Positions 9,420 to 17,890 are shown, numbered from the stretch's first letter. The stretch: 64,000 nucleotides of DNA from Actinophytocola sp963727495 (GCA_963727495.1 CAVSGQ010000007.1:248001-312000), one strand, 5' to 3'. Program-made: numbers and translations. The notes: generated by a model not told the origin, from the sequence alone.

Positions 9420-10007
9420 TCAGTCGTCCCACCCGATGGACACGCGTTCGGTCCTGGTGAGCTGGACCGTCGTGACGCCGGCGACCGTTCGGGCGAGCGC
9501 GCCGACCACGGCCCGTTCGGCCTCGTCGGCGAAGTCGCCGCTGATGGCGACGTCACCGCCGGTCACCTCGACCGCCCAGTGCCGGCGGCTGCCGGCGTAG
9601 TCGTCGAGCAGCCGGCGCAGCTTCGCCTTGATCACGTCGTCGTCGCGGACCAGCGTGCGCAGCAGGTCGCGGCGGGCCACGACGCCGACCAGCAGCCCCG
9701 CCTCCACCACCGGCAGGCTGCGCAGCCGGCCGGCGAGCATCCGCTCGGCGATCACCTCGACGTCGGTGGTGGGCGCGACGACCTCGACGGGCGTGGTCAT
9801 CACGGTGGTGACCGGTGCGTCGCGGTCGCCGTTGCCGGTGTCGGCCCGCAACGCGTCGGACTCGCTGAAGATGCCGACGACGCGGCCGTCGTCGACCACC
9901 GGCACGGATCCGAAGCCGTGCTCGGTCAGTACGGTGGTGGCCTCGCGGACCGTGGTCCGGGTGTCGACGCTGACCACCGGGCGGCTCATGACGTCTCGTG
10001 CGCGCAT
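9420..10007 (-). CDS. CBS-CBS-BON domain protein
   Basis: A 195-residue soluble protein. Two CBS motifs come first (MRARDVMSRPVVSVDT and VTTVMTTPVEVVAPTT, each followed by the typical GSVPVVDDGRVVGIFS-like strand-helix). From about residue 130 there is a BON domain (WAVEVTGGDVAISGDFAD, ending in VAGVTTVQL). CBS pairs bind adenine nucleotides and act as energy sensors; BON domains bind membranes or lipids. It lies 16 bases after the USP gene and 22 bases before the WS/DGAT gene. The CBS-only Hrp1 (Rv2626c) is a DosR-regulon protein, so the stress role is consistent. Two paralogues with the same layout occur at 28.8 and 31.1 kb. Confidence 0.85.
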   Translation of the reverse strand: MRARDVMSRPVVSVDTRTTVREATTVLTEHGFGSVPVVDDGRVVGIFSESDALRADTGNGDRDAPVTTVMTTPVEVVAPTTDVEVIAERMLAGRLRSLPVVEAGLLVGVVARRDLLRTLVRDDDVIKAKLRRLLDDYAGSRRHWAVEVTGGDVAISGDFADEAERAVVGALARTVAGVTTVQLTRTERVSIGWDD

Positions 10008-10023
10008 GATCGTGCTCCCTCGT

Positions 10024-10917
10024 TCAGTGGGATGTCTCGGTGCGGATCACGGCCACCGGGCACTGCGCGTGGTAGAGCAGGCCCTGGCTCGTGGAACCGA
10101 GCAGCAGGCTGCGGAACGCGCTGCGGCCACGCCTGCCGACGACGACGAGCTGGGCGGTCGGTGTGCAGCGGCGCAGCGCCCGGGTCGGCCGGTCGTGCAC
10201 CAGGTCGCGCTCGACGTGGACGTCGGGGTACTGCTCCTGCCAGCCGGCCAGGCGTTCCGCGAGCGTCTCGGCGGCCTCCTGGCGGAGCCGTTCCAGGTCG
10301 AGCGTGGCGTTGTTGCCGGCGAGCGCGAGCTCGAAGGCGGACTCGGTCCACGCGTGCACGGCGACCAGGTCGGCGCCGCGCGCGGACGCCTCGGCGAACG
10401 CGAAGGCGACCGCGGACTCGCTCACCTCGCTGCCGTCCACGCCGACCACGACCGGGCCGGTGTCGCGCGGCGGCCGGTCGGGCGTGGCACCGCGCACGAT
10501 CACGACCGGGCAGTGCGCCCCGCCCGCGACGGCCACCGACGTGCAGCCGACCAGCAGGCCGGTCAGGGCACTGAGCCCGCGGGTGCCGAGCACCACCATC
10601 GAGGCGGCCTTCGACTCGGTCAGCAGCGCGCTGGTCACCGGGACCGCGTCCAGCTCGACCTCGATCCGCGGCGCGGGGCGCACATCGGCCGCGACCTCCT
10701 TCGCCGCGGCGAGCCAGCGCCTGCCCTGCTCCTGCATCGCGGTCAGGAACGCCTCCTGCTCGGCGACCTCGGACGGGTAGCCGACCGGGAGCTGGTAGGC
10801 GTGCACCAGGCGCAACGGCAGCCCGTCGCGCCCGGCGACCTTCGCGGCCCAGCGCGCCGCCTGCAACGCCGATCCCGAACCGTCGACACCGACCACGATG
10901 GGCCTGCGGGTGGTCAT
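10024..10917 (-). CDS. Tandem universal stress protein
   Basis: A 297-residue protein with two UspA domains. The start at 10917 is set by the ATGA overlap with the upstream USP gene and by the family N-terminus RRPIVVGVDGSGSAL. Domain 1 ends with GTRGLSALTGLLVGCTS followed by HCPVVIVRG, the G2xG9xG(S/T) ATP-binding loop. Domain 2 begins VVVGVDGSEVSESA and ends GRRGRSAFRSLLLGSTS. Size and layout match Rv2005c/Rv2623-type proteins, which bind ATP and slow growth in M. tuberculosis. It is the fifth gene in the operon that starts at 14719. Confidence 0.9.
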   Translation of the reverse strand: MTTRRPIVVGVDGSGSALQAARWAAKVAGRDGLPLRLVHAYQLPVGYPSEVAEQEAFLTAMQEQGRRWLAAAKEVAADVRPAPRIEVELDAVPVTSALLTESKAASMVVLGTRGLSALTGLLVGCTSVAVAGGAHCPVVIVRGATPDRPPRDTGPVVVGVDGSEVSESAVAFAFAEASARGADLVAVHAWTESAFELALAGNNATLDLERLRQEAAETLAERLAGWQEQYPDVHVERDLVHDRPTRALRRCTPTAQLVVVGRRGRSAFRSLLLGSTSQGLLYHAQCPVAVIRTETSH

Positions 10918-11771
10918 GGTGACCCTCCTTGCCGCACATCGGCGGCCCGTGCCCGCGCGACGACGACGGGACAACCGCTGCGCCGGATGAGGTTTCGGCT
11001 CACCGAGCCGAACAGGCCGGACGCGAGCCGACCCCGGCCACGCGAGCCGAGCACGAGCAGCGCGGCGTCGCGGGACCGATCGGTGAGCACGTTCGCCGGG
11101 TCGCCCTCGACGACCTCCTCGGTCACGGCGACGTCCGGGTAGAGCGCGTCGAACGCCAGCAGCGCGCGAGCCTGCTCGGGATCGGCCATCCCGTCGCGGC
11201 CGTCGGCCGGCACGCAGTGCAGCGCGACCAGCGCGCGGCCGGACCGGTCCGCGGCCGCGAACGCGTACGCCAGCGCGGCCCGCGACGTGCCCGCCCCGTC
11301 CAGCGCGACCAGCACCGGTACGTCGGCGCGGACCACCAGCTCGGACTGGGGCACCACGGCGATCGGGCACGGCGAGGTGGTCAGCAGCGCGCCAGGCACC
11401 GATCCGCTGATGGCCTCGGCGAACGGGCTCTGGTCGTCGGCCCCCACCACGAGCAGGTCGGCCTCGGCGGCCGCACCGTGCAGCGCCTCCGCGGGAGGGC
11501 CACTGACCACCTCGGTCGTGACGAACAGGTCGGGCCGCCGCACCGAGGCCTCCTTGGCGGCCTGGGTCAGCCGGGCGCGGGCCGCGGTGCGCAGCGCCTC
11601 GGCCGTGTCCGCGGGCAGGTAGCGCTCCGGCGCGGCGCGCCGCGGCACGGCCGTGACCAGCCGCAGCTCGGCGCCGCGCGCCGCGGCCTCGTCGGCCGCC
11701 CACCGCACGAGCGGCAGCCGGTAGTCCACGGAGGACACGCCGGTCACGACACGGCGACGCCGGCCGCTCAT
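10914..11771 (-). CDS. Tandem universal stress protein with a degenerate first ATP loop
   Basis: A 285-residue two-domain USP, overlapping both neighbours by ATGA. In domain 1 the usual G-x2-G of the ATP loop is replaced by GADDQSPFAEAISGSVPG, and the N-terminal VxGVDGS has become VVTGVSSVD, so nucleotide binding there is doubtful. Domain 2 keeps the loop GSRGRGRLASGLFGSVS. The divergence from its two neighbours suggests this member signals differently or acts as a partner subunit. No other domain is visible. Confidence 0.88.
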   Translation of the reverse strand: MSGRRRRVVTGVSSVDYRLPLVRWAADEAAARGAELRLVTAVPRRAAPERYLPADTAEALRTAARARLTQAAKEASVRRPDLFVTTEVVSGPPAEALHGAAAEADLLVVGADDQSPFAEAISGSVPGALLTTSPCPIAVVPQSELVVRADVPVLVALDGAGTSRAALAYAFAAADRSGRALVALHCVPADGRDGMADPEQARALLAFDALYPDVAVTEEVVEGDPANVLTDRSRDAALLVLGSRGRGRLASGLFGSVSRNLIRRSGCPVVVARARAADVRQGGSP

Positions 11772-12670
11772 GTCGCCACCGTCCGGACCACCGCGACCGG
11801 GCACTCGGCGTGGTGCAGCAGCGACTGGCTCACCGAACCGAGCCCCAGCCCCGTCAGCGCGCCGCGGCCGCGGGAGCCGACGACGACCAGCTGGGCGCCG
11901 GCGGCCGACTTGAGCAGCGCCCGCCCCGGGTGGTCGCGCTCGACGACCTTGCGCACCTCGACCTCGGGGTACTTGTCCAGCAGGCTCGCCAGGCGCTCGT
12001 CGAGCAGGCGTGCCTCCTTGGCGCCGACCCACTCCCAGTCGATGGTCCCGGGCAGGCCCGCCCAGGCGCCGACCAGGTCCACGTCGACCCAGCTGTGCAC
12101 CGCCACCAGCGGGACGTGGCGCTCGGCCGCCGCGGCGAAGGCGAACTCGACGGCGGCGTCGCTGAGCTCGGAACCGTCCACGCCGACCACCACGGGGCCG
12201 GACTCCGGCGGGACACCGTCGGTGGTCGCCGCGCGCATGACGATGACCGGGCAGTGGCCGTGCGCGGAGACCGCGACGGCGACCGAGCCGATCAGCAGCC
12301 CGCTGAAGCCGCCGAGCCCGCGGGTGCCGAGCACGATCAGCTGCGCCGCGTCCGACTCGCGGACGAGCACGTCCGCGACGACGCCGTCGCGCAGGTCGGT
12401 GCTGACGACGACGTCCGGAACCGCCGTGCGGGCCACGTCGGTGGCCTGGCTCAGCCAGTGCCGGCCCTGCGCCAGGTGCGCGTCGTGGTACTCCGGCGGC
12501 GGCGCGACCTGCCGCGGGTGACGCACCGGCATGAGGTAGCAGACGTGCACCAGGCGCAGCGGCGCGTGCCGGCGCTCGGCCTCCCGCGCCGCCCAGCGCA
12601 CCGCGTGCAGGGCGGATGCCGAACCGTCGATGCCGACGACGATCGGAGCGATCTCGTGTGCGGTGGTCAT
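11768..12670 (-). CDS. Tandem universal stress protein
   Basis: A 300-residue protein with two intact UspA domains: IVVGIDGSASALHAVRW at the start, ATP loop GTRGLGGFSGLLIGSVA in domain 1, VVVGVDGSELSDAAVEF, and GSRGRGALTGLGLGSVS in domain 2. It starts at 12670 with an ATGA overlap to the nitroreductase stop and ends in an ATGA overlap with the next USP, so the operon is translationally coupled. Its closest relatives by motif are the USPs at 10.0 and 25.2 kb in this window. Confidence 0.9.
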   Translation of the reverse strand: MTTAHEIAPIVVGIDGSASALHAVRWAAREAERRHAPLRLVHVCYLMPVRHPRQVAPPPEYHDAHLAQGRHWLSQATDVARTAVPDVVVSTDLRDGVVADVLVRESDAAQLIVLGTRGLGGFSGLLIGSVAVAVSAHGHCPVIVMRAATTDGVPPESGPVVVGVDGSELSDAAVEFAFAAAAERHVPLVAVHSWVDVDLVGAWAGLPGTIDWEWVGAKEARLLDERLASLLDKYPEVEVRKVVERDHPGRALLKSAAGAQLVVVGSRGRGALTGLGLGSVSQSLLHHAECPVAVVRTVAT

Positions 12671-13650
12671 GGCTGATACTCCTTGGTGCCGCCGGCCGGG
12701 GCGGCGGGGTCGGTTGTCTGCCGTGCCGCGTCGGCCGGATGACCGAAACGCATGAGGACCTGCGGGTACCCGGCCAGGCCGAGCCCCTCGATCAGGCCGG
12801 CGCGGACCTCGGACACCTGCAGTGGCTGGGTGAGCACCGCACCGGCGAGGCCGTCGACCGTCGCGGCGAGCCAGGTCGCCTGCGCCGCCATGCCCGCGCG
12901 GACGTGGTCGAGCGGGCCGTCGTCCGGCGTCTCGACCAGCAGCAGGCAGTCGCGGCGCAGCCGGGCGGCGAGCGTCACCGGGTCCGGTATCGCGGTCGAG
13001 CCGCGGACCAGGCCGGCCCACGGCAGCGTGGCCTGGTCGTCGGGCACCGTGGCGACGCCGGCGCCGGGTGCGGGCTCGGGATCGCGCGCGGTCCACGCGG
13101 CCAGCTCGCGCTGGTACGCGGCGTCCGCGCGCACCACGAGCGCGGCGTGGTCGAGAACCCTGGCGAGCACGGCGATCTCGGCGTCGCGCACCGGCCGCAC
13201 CTCGACGCCCGCGGTGTGCGAGGCCGCGACCAGCCGGCCGCGGGCGTCCCCGGCCACACTCTCCGCAGCGAACGGGCGGCGGTGGCTGCGCCGCCGGGGC
13301 ACCGCCTCGTACCGCGCGATGTCCTCATCGGACGGCGGGCGGCGGTCCGGTGCGGTGACGCGGGCCACCTCGTCCGGCCGGGAGCCGTCCGCGAGCAGCT
13401 CGACCACCGGGTCCCAGCCGAGGATCCGCATGGCCAGCACCAGGTTCTCCAGCGCGGCTCCGCAGGAGATCAGCTGGTCGCGGCCGAGCGGGTCGTGCCG
13501 GGGCAGCGCGCGGTCCCACCGCCGCAGCAGCGACACGCCGTGGCCGCCGTCGTGGAACTGCAGGATCCACGGCTGGGTGTTGTGCACCGACGGTGCGGCG
13601 CGCACCGCGGCACCGACGACCTCGATCTCGCCTCTGGTCCAGCCGTTCAT
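12667..13650 (-). CDS. Acg-like nitroreductase family protein (second of two)
   Basis: A 327-residue protein from ATG 13650, with GGAGG 9 bases upstream. Family features are AAVRAAPSVHNTQPWILQF near the N-terminus, RDQLISCGAALENLVLAMR, the SHRRPF segment and a C-terminal LTQPLQVSEVRAGL. These match the Acg/Rv3127/Rv3131 group of FMN-binding nitroreductase-like proteins induced by DosR. Their true substrates are unknown; Acg is thought to sequester flavin. The first 30 bases of this gene are duplicated just upstream, so a false start exists at 13724. The stop overlaps the USP start by ATGA. Confidence 0.85.
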   Translation of the reverse strand: MNGWTRGEIEVVGAAVRAAPSVHNTQPWILQFHDGGHGVSLLRRWDRALPRHDPLGRDQLISCGAALENLVLAMRILGWDPVVELLADGSRPDEVARVTAPDRRPPSDEDIARYEAVPRRRSHRRPFAAESVAGDARGRLVAASHTAGVEVRPVRDAEIAVLARVLDHAALVVRADAAYQRELAAWTARDPEPAPGAGVATVPDDQATLPWAGLVRGSTAIPDPVTLAARLRRDCLLLVETPDDGPLDHVRAGMAAQATWLAATVDGLAGAVLTQPLQVSEVRAGLIEGLGLAGYPQVLMRFGHPADAARQTTDPAAPAGGTKEYQP

Positions 13651-13730
13651 GTCGCCCGCCTCCGTCAGGTAGCGCACCAACTGATTGGGTAGCGCTCGAT
13701 CTCACCTCTGGTCCAGCCGTTCATGTCGCC
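13621..13730. repeat. 36-bp direct repeat, 74 bases apart, at the nitroreductase gene junction
   Basis: Positions 13621-13656 and 13695-13730 are identical but for one base (core CCTCTGGTCCAGCCGTTCAT). The repeat covers the start codon and first ten codons of the 13650 gene on the minus strand. The inserted 74 bases separate the two nitroreductase genes, which would otherwise overlap by ATGA. Confidence 0.9.
13665..13724 (-). other. 19-codon leader reading frame made by duplication of the next gene's start
   Basis: The stop of the upstream nitroreductase overlaps an ATG (ATGA at 13721-13724). From that ATG runs a 19-codon frame beginning MNGWTRGEIE, the same ten residues that begin the real downstream gene at 13650, then RYPISWCAT and a stop at 13665. 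The genuine start follows 14 bases later with its own GGAGG. It could act as a translational relay or be a passive scar. Its nature as a duplicate is certain from sequence; any regulatory function is not shown. Confidence 0.55.
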
Positions 13731-14719
13731 ACCTCGCGGGCGTCGGGCTCGTCCGGGAAGCTCGTCACCGCCGAGACCGCGCGGCGCGGCGTGGTGGCGG
13801 CCGGGTGGCCCCAGCCGATCCGCAGCACCGTCTGCGGGCGGCTGTGTCCGCCCAGCAGCGCGCGCAGCGCGGCGCGGGTGTAGGAGACCTCGATCGGCTG
13901 GGACAGGAACGAGGCGCTCAGGCCGGAGGAGGTGATGGTGAGCAGCACGCGCTGCATCGCCTGGCCGGCACGGAGCCGGTCGAGCACCGTGTCGCCGGGC
14001 GTCGAGAGCACCACGACGAGCGGCTCCTGCTCGAACTCCCGCTGCGCCGCCTGGCCGGCGTGGTGGAACTCGCGCAGCTTGAGCAGCTCCCCGCCGACCG
14101 GCCTCGGGCCGCCCGCGGAGGGCGGCACGCCGTCGGCGCGGTGCGTGGTGTGGCTCGTCCAGTCCCGCAGCTCGGACTGGAACGCCGGGTCCTCCTCCTG
14201 CAGGTGGTCGGCGCGGCGGAGCAGCGTGGCGAACGCGTCGAGCGTCTGCGTGTCGAGCACGGCCAGCTGCGCGCCCTCGGCCTCCGCCGCGTGCGACAGG
14301 GTCAGCCGCTGTGCCATGGGGATCGGCCGGTCGTAGAACGGCCGGCGGTTCGTCGCCCGCCTGTCGATCGCCTCGGCGAGCGAGCGCAGCTCCGGCGACG
14401 CGAGCCGGTACCCGCCGACCCGCACCACGGCCAGCAGGTCCGGGCGGGACGGGTCGGGCAGCAGGTCGGTCACCGCCGCGCGGTCCGCGGCCCGCAGCGT
14501 GACGCTCAGGTTGAACAGGGCCGCTCCGCAGGACAGCTGCGCCTCCCGCGCGTCCGGGTCGGCCACCGGCAGCACCCGGTCGCGGTCGAGGTGAAGCTCG
14601 ACCGTGCCGGAGGACACCACGAACCGCCACGGCTGCGTGTTGTGCACCGAGGGAGCCCTGGTCGCCGCGTGCAGCGCGTGCTCCATCACCTCTGCCGGCG
14701 TCGCGTCGGTGGTGCTCAT
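13721..14719 (-). CDS. Acg-like nitroreductase family protein (operon leader)
   Basis: A 332-residue protein starting at ATG 14719. It shares with its neighbour the segments ATRAPSVHNTQPWRFVV, REAQLSCGAALFNLSV, RRATNRRPFYDRPIP and the C-terminal FLSQPIEVSYTRAALRALLG, all typical of DosR-regulated Acg-like flavoproteins. It heads a run of seven minus-strand genes (nitroreductases, three USPs, CBS-BON, WS/DGAT) with overlaps or short gaps. A DosR-like box lies about 113 bases upstream at 14832-14845. A short 12-bp tandem repeat (GGTCGGTCTGCC, about three copies) lies in the 5' leader near 14731-14770. Confidence 0.87.
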   Translation of the reverse strand: MSTTDATPAEVMEHALHAATRAPSVHNTQPWRFVVSSGTVELHLDRDRVLPVADPDAREAQLSCGAALFNLSVTLRAADRAAVTDLLPDPSRPDLLAVVRVGGYRLASPELRSLAEAIDRRATNRRPFYDRPIPMAQRLTLSHAAEAEGAQLAVLDTQTLDAFATLLRRADHLQEEDPAFQSELRDWTSHTTHRADGVPPSAGGPRPVGGELLKLREFHHAGQAAQREFEQEPLVVVLSTPGDTVLDRLRAGQAMQRVLLTITSSGLSASFLSQPIEVSYTRAALRALLGGHSRPQTVLRIGWGHPAATTPRRAVSAVTSFPDEPDAREVAT

Positions 14720-14831
14720 CGGTACTCCCTGCCTGGTCGGTCTGCCCGGTCGGTCTGCCCGGTCGGTTCCCGCACTCCCAGCCTCGCCGGTGGGAGTGAT
14801 GCCCGGAACCGTCGACGTTCCTTGCTCCGCA

Positions 14832-14845
14832 GGGCCCTTCGTCCC
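14832..14845. promoter_or_regulatory. DosR/DevR-like box upstream of the nitroreductase-USP operon
   Basis: GGGCCCTTCGTCCC matches a DosR box with both half sites intact. It lies between the stop of the Rv1733c-like gene (14852) and the nitroreductase start at 14719, so it should drive the seven-gene operon. Confidence 0.6.
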
Positions 14846-14851
14846 ACCACG

Positions 14852-15454
14852 TCAGTGGCGGAAGTAGTTCCAGTCCGGCTCCACCTCGGCCCACTCCTCG
14901 TCCCAGCCGCGGTAACGCCGCCGGTCCAGCAGCCGGTGGACGGCGAGCTGGCCGAGTCCGAGCAGGAACACCGCGGTCAGCCACCCGGTGAGCGCGACGA
15001 TGGCCGCACCCGCCGCGGCGTCCGTCGGGCTGACCGGCTGGTCGGTCACCCGGCCGTCACGGTCCAGCCAGATCTCGACCTTCGCGCCGGCGGGCAGCCC
15101 GTCTCTCGCGCGGACCGGGCCGGACCGCGTGGCACCGTCCGGCAGCGTCCACTCGGCCGGGACCTGGGACTGGCCGACGAAGGCGTTGCCGTAGCCACCG
15201 ACGCTCGACTCCGGCGCGTCCTCGGTCAGGGTGGCGACCGTGCGGTGGCGGCTGCTCGCCTCCTGCCGCGCGGTGTCGGCCAGGCTCCCGTAGGTGAGCG
15301 ACCCGGCCACCAGCATCACCGGCAGCAGCATCAGCCCGGCCAGCACGGCCAGCACGAGCAGCGCGGCCTCCAACCGGTCGGCGCCCCGGGCCAGCGGGTT
15401 GCCGGCCGGCCAGGCGAGCCTGACCAGCCGGGCGACCCGCGAGCCGCCGTTCAC
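14852..15454 (-). CDS. Rv1733c-like membrane protein
   Basis: A 200-residue protein from GTG 15454, overlapping the upstream DUF4389 gene by GTGA. It has two membrane segments: one near residues 30-55 (LEAALLVLAVLAGLMLLPVML) and one near 145-170 (AIVALTGWLTAVFLLGLGQL). The loop between them is extracytoplasmic and includes VPAEWTLPDGATRSGPVRA and VEIWLDRDGRVTDQPV, the pattern seen in Rv1733c, a DosR-regulon antigen of unknown function. The C-terminus is charged and ends near WNYFRH. Confidence 0.78.
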   Translation of the reverse strand: MNGGSRVARLVRLAWPAGNPLARGADRLEAALLVLAVLAGLMLLPVMLVAGSLTYGSLADTARQEASSRHRTVATLTEDAPESSVGGYGNAFVGQSQVPAEWTLPDGATRSGPVRARDGLPAGAKVEIWLDRDGRVTDQPVSPTDAAAGAAIVALTGWLTAVFLLGLGQLAVHRLLDRRRYRGWDEEWAEVEPDWNYFRH

Positions 15455-16836
15455 GACCGCCTCCGCACGGCGAACGCCATCAGCAGCGCCCCGCCCAGGA
15501 GCACGACGATGCCGCCGGACAGCACCGCGATCGCGATCGGCCGCAGGTCCGGCGCGGTGGCGCCGAAACTGATGTCGGCCCGCGTGCCGGGCCGGGCCGG
15601 CGAGTCCATGACCACCAGCGACCACTCACCCGCCCGCGGCGTCCAGCTCAGCGTCAGCGGTCCGGTGCCGGACCGGGAGACGTCCCAGATGTCCTCGTCC
15701 GCGGGGAGCCCCGGCGGGCGCTCGCCCACCACGGCCGCGGTGCGCGCCATGCGCCCGCGGTCGTGGAACAGCCCGTGCGGCACACCGTCGAGGTAGGCCT
15801 CGACGTCGGCGGTGCGGGCGATGCCGGCGAACATCGGGCCGGAGTCCACACCGGACACCTGGACCCGCACCCGACCGATCACGCCGTCCACCCCGGGCCA
15901 GTCCCGGTCGACCGGCGTCACGTCGCCCGCGTCGAAGCGCAGCGCGTAGCCGGTGTCGGAGTACCGCTCGACCGGCGTGGTGAGGTATCCGGACGAGTCG
16001 CGCTGCCCGTCCAGCCAGAGCAGCGTCCCGCCGCCCGCGGTGAGCCCGAAGCCGACCAGCAGCGCGAACGCCGCGACGATCACGCCGACCGTGCGGCCGA
16101 CCGACGAGCCGGACGGGGTGGTGGCGGTGGCCGGCTCCCCCGGCTCGTGCTCGCCAGGGGGCGTCGCGGGATCGGTGCCGCCGAGGTCCAGCCGGAACGG
16201 CGGGTACTCGTCGGTCATCAGCGCGGCGTACGCGGCGACCCGCAGCACCCACCGGTTCATCCCGACCACGAGGTCGAAGATGCCGCGCGGGTAGCGGGCG
16301 GTGAACAGCAGCGACACCCCGGCGAACAGCGTCAGCAACGCGACGAGCCCGCCGTCGAAGCCGAGCCAGTCCTCACCGAAGCGCCACAGCACGAACCCGC
16401 CGCCACCGGTGAAGAACGCGACGACGAGGTAGTGCGGGATCGCCAGCAGCCACCACTTGACCAGCGCCAGTCCGCGGGAGAGGCCCTCCGGGTAGGCGAT
16501 GTCGAGCGTGGCCGGGTAGTCCGGCTCGGCGTCCAGGCTGAACGGCGGGTACCGGTCGGTGCCCAGCCCGCCGTAGCCGTAGAACCACACGCGCCACGTC
16601 CAGCGCAGCACGCCGAGGTTGAACTCGAACAGCGCCCGCGGGTAGCGGCCGGTCACCAGGATCGCCACCAGCGCGACCGCGCTCAGCACCGGGAAGGCCA
16701 GCCACAGGAAGAACAACACGATCAGGTGTGGCACCAGGAGGAGCCATTTCACGAGCCACAGGCCCCGGCTGGGCTCCCCGTCCAGCCGGGCGTCCAGCCG
16801 CACCGGCGACGTAACCGGCGATGTCATGGTGGCCAC
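15451..16836 (-). CDS. DUF4389 membrane protein with a C-terminal extracytoplasmic domain
   Basis: A 461-residue protein. GTG 16836 is preferred because AGGAGAG lies 5 bases before it; ATG 16827 is the alternative. Two DUF4389 repeats follow each other: SRGLWLVKWLLLVPHLIV to GTDRYPPFSLD, and SRGLALVKWWLLAIPHYLV to MTDEYPPFRLD. After about residue 290 comes another membrane helix, a segment of about 140 residues outside the membrane and a final helix. The function of DUF4389 is unknown. It is translationally coupled to the Rv1733c-like gene and shares a divergent DosR-like box with the flavodoxin gene. Confidence 0.78.
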   Translation of the reverse strand: MATMTSPVTSPVRLDARLDGEPSRGLWLVKWLLLVPHLIVLFFLWLAFPVLSAVALVAILVTGRYPRALFEFNLGVLRWTWRVWFYGYGGLGTDRYPPFSLDAEPDYPATLDIAYPEGLSRGLALVKWWLLAIPHYLVVAFFTGGGGFVLWRFGEDWLGFDGGLVALLTLFAGVSLLFTARYPRGIFDLVVGMNRWVLRVAAYAALMTDEYPPFRLDLGGTDPATPPGEHEPGEPATATTPSGSSVGRTVGVIVAAFALLVGFGLTAGGGTLLWLDGQRDSSGYLTTPVERYSDTGYALRFDAGDVTPVDRDWPGVDGVIGRVRVQVSGVDSGPMFAGIARTADVEAYLDGVPHGLFHDRGRMARTAAVVGERPPGLPADEDIWDVSRSGTGPLTLSWTPRAGEWSLVVMDSPARPGTRADISFGATAPDLRPIAIAVLSGGIVVLLGGALLMAFAVRRRS

Positions 16837-16936
16837 CGTCTCTCCTTCTCGACGCGGGCCGCCGCACTCGCGACGGCTCGTGTCCACCGTCCGCCGCACC
16901 ACCAGCCGCGGACAGTGCCGGTCGGACGTGCCCGGA

Positions 16937-16950
16937 GGGCCTTTGGACTC
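16937..16950. promoter_or_regulatory. Imperfect DosR-like box in the divergent DUF4389/flavodoxin promoter region
   Basis: GGGCCTTTGGACTC resembles the other boxes but has a weaker right half. It lies about 100 bases from the DUF4389 start and 59 bases from the flavodoxin start, so it could serve both directions. Confidence 0.4.
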
Positions 16951-17008
16951 GGTACATCGGGAACTCCAGCCCTGCCCGGCGGCCGCCACGGGCGCCACGG
17001 TTGGTGAC

Positions 17009-17518
17009 ATGACACGCGTACTGGTGGCCTATGCCAGCAAGATGGGTTCGACGAAGGAGATCGCCGAGGCGATCGGTGCCCGGCTGACCGAACGCGGTTG
17101 TCTCGCCGAGATCCGTCCCGCCGAGACCGTCGACTCGGTCGACGGATACGACGCGGTCGTGCTCGGCAGTGCGGTCTACCTGGGCCGGTGGCGCCGGGAG
17201 GCGGTGCGCTTCGTCCGCCGCCACCACCGTCGCCTGGCGGCGGGCAGGGTGTGGCTGTTCGAGAGCGGCTGGCTGGAACGGCGCCCGGACCCGCTGGTGG
17301 CCACGGCCGGTGCCCGCCGCCGTGCCCGGCGCCTGCTCGCGCCCCCGCCCGCCGTGTTCGGCGGCCGGCTCGACCCCGAGCTGGCGATCGGGTTCATGGC
17401 CCGCATGCTGGCCCAGGGGATGTCCGGCGACGCGCGGGACTGGGACGAGATCGTCGCCTGGGCCGACCACGTGGCCGACGTGCTGGTCGCCGGCAGTGCC
17501 CGTCCCCAACGGGTCTGA
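17009..17518 (+). CDS. Flavodoxin-domain protein (HemG-like)
   Basis: A 169-residue protein from ATG 17009. The N-terminal strand and FMN phosphate loop read MTRVLVAYASKMGSTKEIAEA, followed by the second flavin loop near VLGSAVYLGRWRREAVRF. This is the short flavodoxin fold used by HemG-type protoporphyrinogen oxidases and by electron-transfer flavodoxins; which applies here cannot be told. It is divergent from the DUF4389 gene and convergent with the kinase gene at 17850. Its last 45 bases are present again twice downstream in the tandem repeat. Confidence 0.78.
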   Translation: MTRVLVAYASKMGSTKEIAEAIGARLTERGCLAEIRPAETVDSVDGYDAVVLGSAVYLGRWRREAVRFVRRHHRRLAAGRVWLFESGWLERRPDPLVATAGARRRARRLLAPPPAVFGGRLDPELAIGFMARMLAQGMSGDARDWDEIVAWADHVADVLVAGSARPQRV

Positions 17519-17890
17519 CCGCGCGCCCGCCCCTCACCCTGCCCCTCACCCTGCCCCTCACCCCGCCCCTCACACTGCCCGTCACATCGCCGGCCACTCG
17601 GCGCCGCACCCGCATGAGGGTGCCGCCAGCGCCGATGTGCTGGTCGCCGGTGCAGCCCGTCCTCAGCGGGTCTGACCACGTGACCGCCCGTCACTCCGCC
17701 GATCACACTGCCCGTCACATCGCCGGCCACTCGGCGCCGCACCCGCGTGAGGGTGCCGCCAGCGCCGATGTGCTGGTCGCCGGTGGCGCCCGTGCCCAGC
17801 GGGTCTGACCGCGCCCGCCCCTCACACCGCCCGGCCCTCACACCGCCGGTCACACCGCGTGGCGCACCCGCGTGAGTGCCTCCGCCAGCG
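17474..17890. repeat. Tandem duplication of a convergent gene junction (about 133-bp period, three copies)
   Basis: The 3' end of the flavodoxin gene (17474-17520, ending CGGGTCTGACC) recurs at 17631-17677 and 17764-17810. The 3' end of the opposing kinase gene (CGCACCCGCGTGAG... near 17863-17890) recurs at about 17605-17630 and 17738-17763. Order is flavodoxin tail, spacer, kinase tail, repeated. Units 17571-17703 and 17704-17836 share about 100 bases with few mismatches. The first spacer holds four copies of a 12-bp unit CCCCTCACCCTG (17530-17578). No gene is present in 17519-17849. Confidence 0.9.
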
